DNA of 64,000 bases from Tropicimonas sp. IMCC34011 (GTDB lineage: Bacteria > Pseudomonadota > Alphaproteobacteria > Rhodobacterales > Rhodobacteraceae), in assembly GCF_003390865.1 (NCBI RefSeq), contig NZ_QMEJ01000002.1, forward strand, positions 577,964 through 641,963. Reading direction: 5' to 3'. The number at the start of each line of letters is the position of its first letter. The stretch's first letter is position 1. A program made the position numbers and the translations under genes. The notes beneath the pieces are model-generated. The model was given only the letters and a program-made list of their open reading frames with translations, was not told where the DNA came from and ran no database searches. Of the stretch, positions 63,881 to 64,000 are shown in pieces.

Positions 63881-63901
63881 CCCCCGCGGATGGCGAGGGC
63901 A
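63878..63901 (-). terminator. Rho-independent terminator of tRNA-fMet
   Basis: On the minus strand GCCCTCGC and GCGGGGGC form an 8-bp stem with one G-T pair and a 5-nt loop (63901-63881), followed by TTTGTCATTT. It lies 13 nt downstream of the tRNA 3' end, as expected for a single tRNA transcript. Confidence 0.75.
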
Positions 63902-63914
63902 TTGTCGGAAACGA

Positions 63915-63991
<77 letters not shown>

Positions 63992-64000
63992 GTGCTTTTT

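Overview
The window looks like a chromosomal segment of a marine or saline alphaproteobacterium of the Rhodobacteraceae/Roseobacter type. Base composition is very GC-rich. There are two tripartite TRAP transporters, a Rieske glycine-betaine demethylase pair, a YcnI/PCuAC copper chaperone, a homogentisate operon, a phnM/DUF1045 pair and a NarL-type two-component system. The family-level placement is inferred from gene content only.

Layout. 1-11.3 kb holds transport and salvage genes: an RraA-fold protein, a divergent nucleoside hydrolase, a YnjBCD-type ABC transporter, methylthioribose kinase, a TauE/SafE permease, and a TRAP transporter behind a MarR regulator. 11.4-17.6 kb is an aromatic catabolic operon: homogentisate dioxygenase, fumarylacetoacetase, an MBL-fold protein, an FAD hydroxylase with a DUF2783 partner, and maleylacetoacetate isomerase. 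17.5-24.0 kb is a sugar-acid-like module: a GntR repressor, TRAP genes, a tiny membrane protein, an IlvD/Edd dehydratase and an RraA-fold lyase. 24.1-25.6 kb is a copper locus: a DUF2946 leader cistron, a hairpin, and a YcnI-PCuAC fusion. 25.8-29.4 kb carries a DUF533 protein, an LpxR-like outer-membrane protein and gamma-glutamyltransferase. 29.8-32.4 kb has gbcA-gbcB preceded by a clear cobalamin riboswitch. 32.6-35.4 kb has DUF1045, phnM and a spermidine-synthase-like protein.

35.6-52.9 kb is the accessory heart of the window. It is a surface-polysaccharide locus built around a processive, cellulose-synthase-like GT2 enzyme. With it are two DUF3131 proteins, an acyltransferase, a GH16 glucanase, a CsgG-like lipoprotein with a peptidoglycan-binding tail, a STAS domain fused to a degenerate sugar nucleotidyltransferase, a degenerate ABC exporter with an HlyD-like partner, an OmpA-like protein, and two proteins sharing an unnamed Cys-pair domain. 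This combination is the best candidate here for an undescribed system.

53.6-57.0 kb is a sulfate ABC operon. 57.2-59.7 kb is a Slam-type outer-membrane protein with a TbpB-like lipoprotein, its probable cargo. 59.8-63.3 kb is a NarL-type two-component system and an SGNH lipoprotein. The window ends with an initiator tRNA-Met with an unusual anticodon stem, next to a serine-recombinase remnant.

Coordinates and translations were read by eye. No database search, fold prediction or promoter scoring was run, so family names rest on recognisable motifs and gene order.
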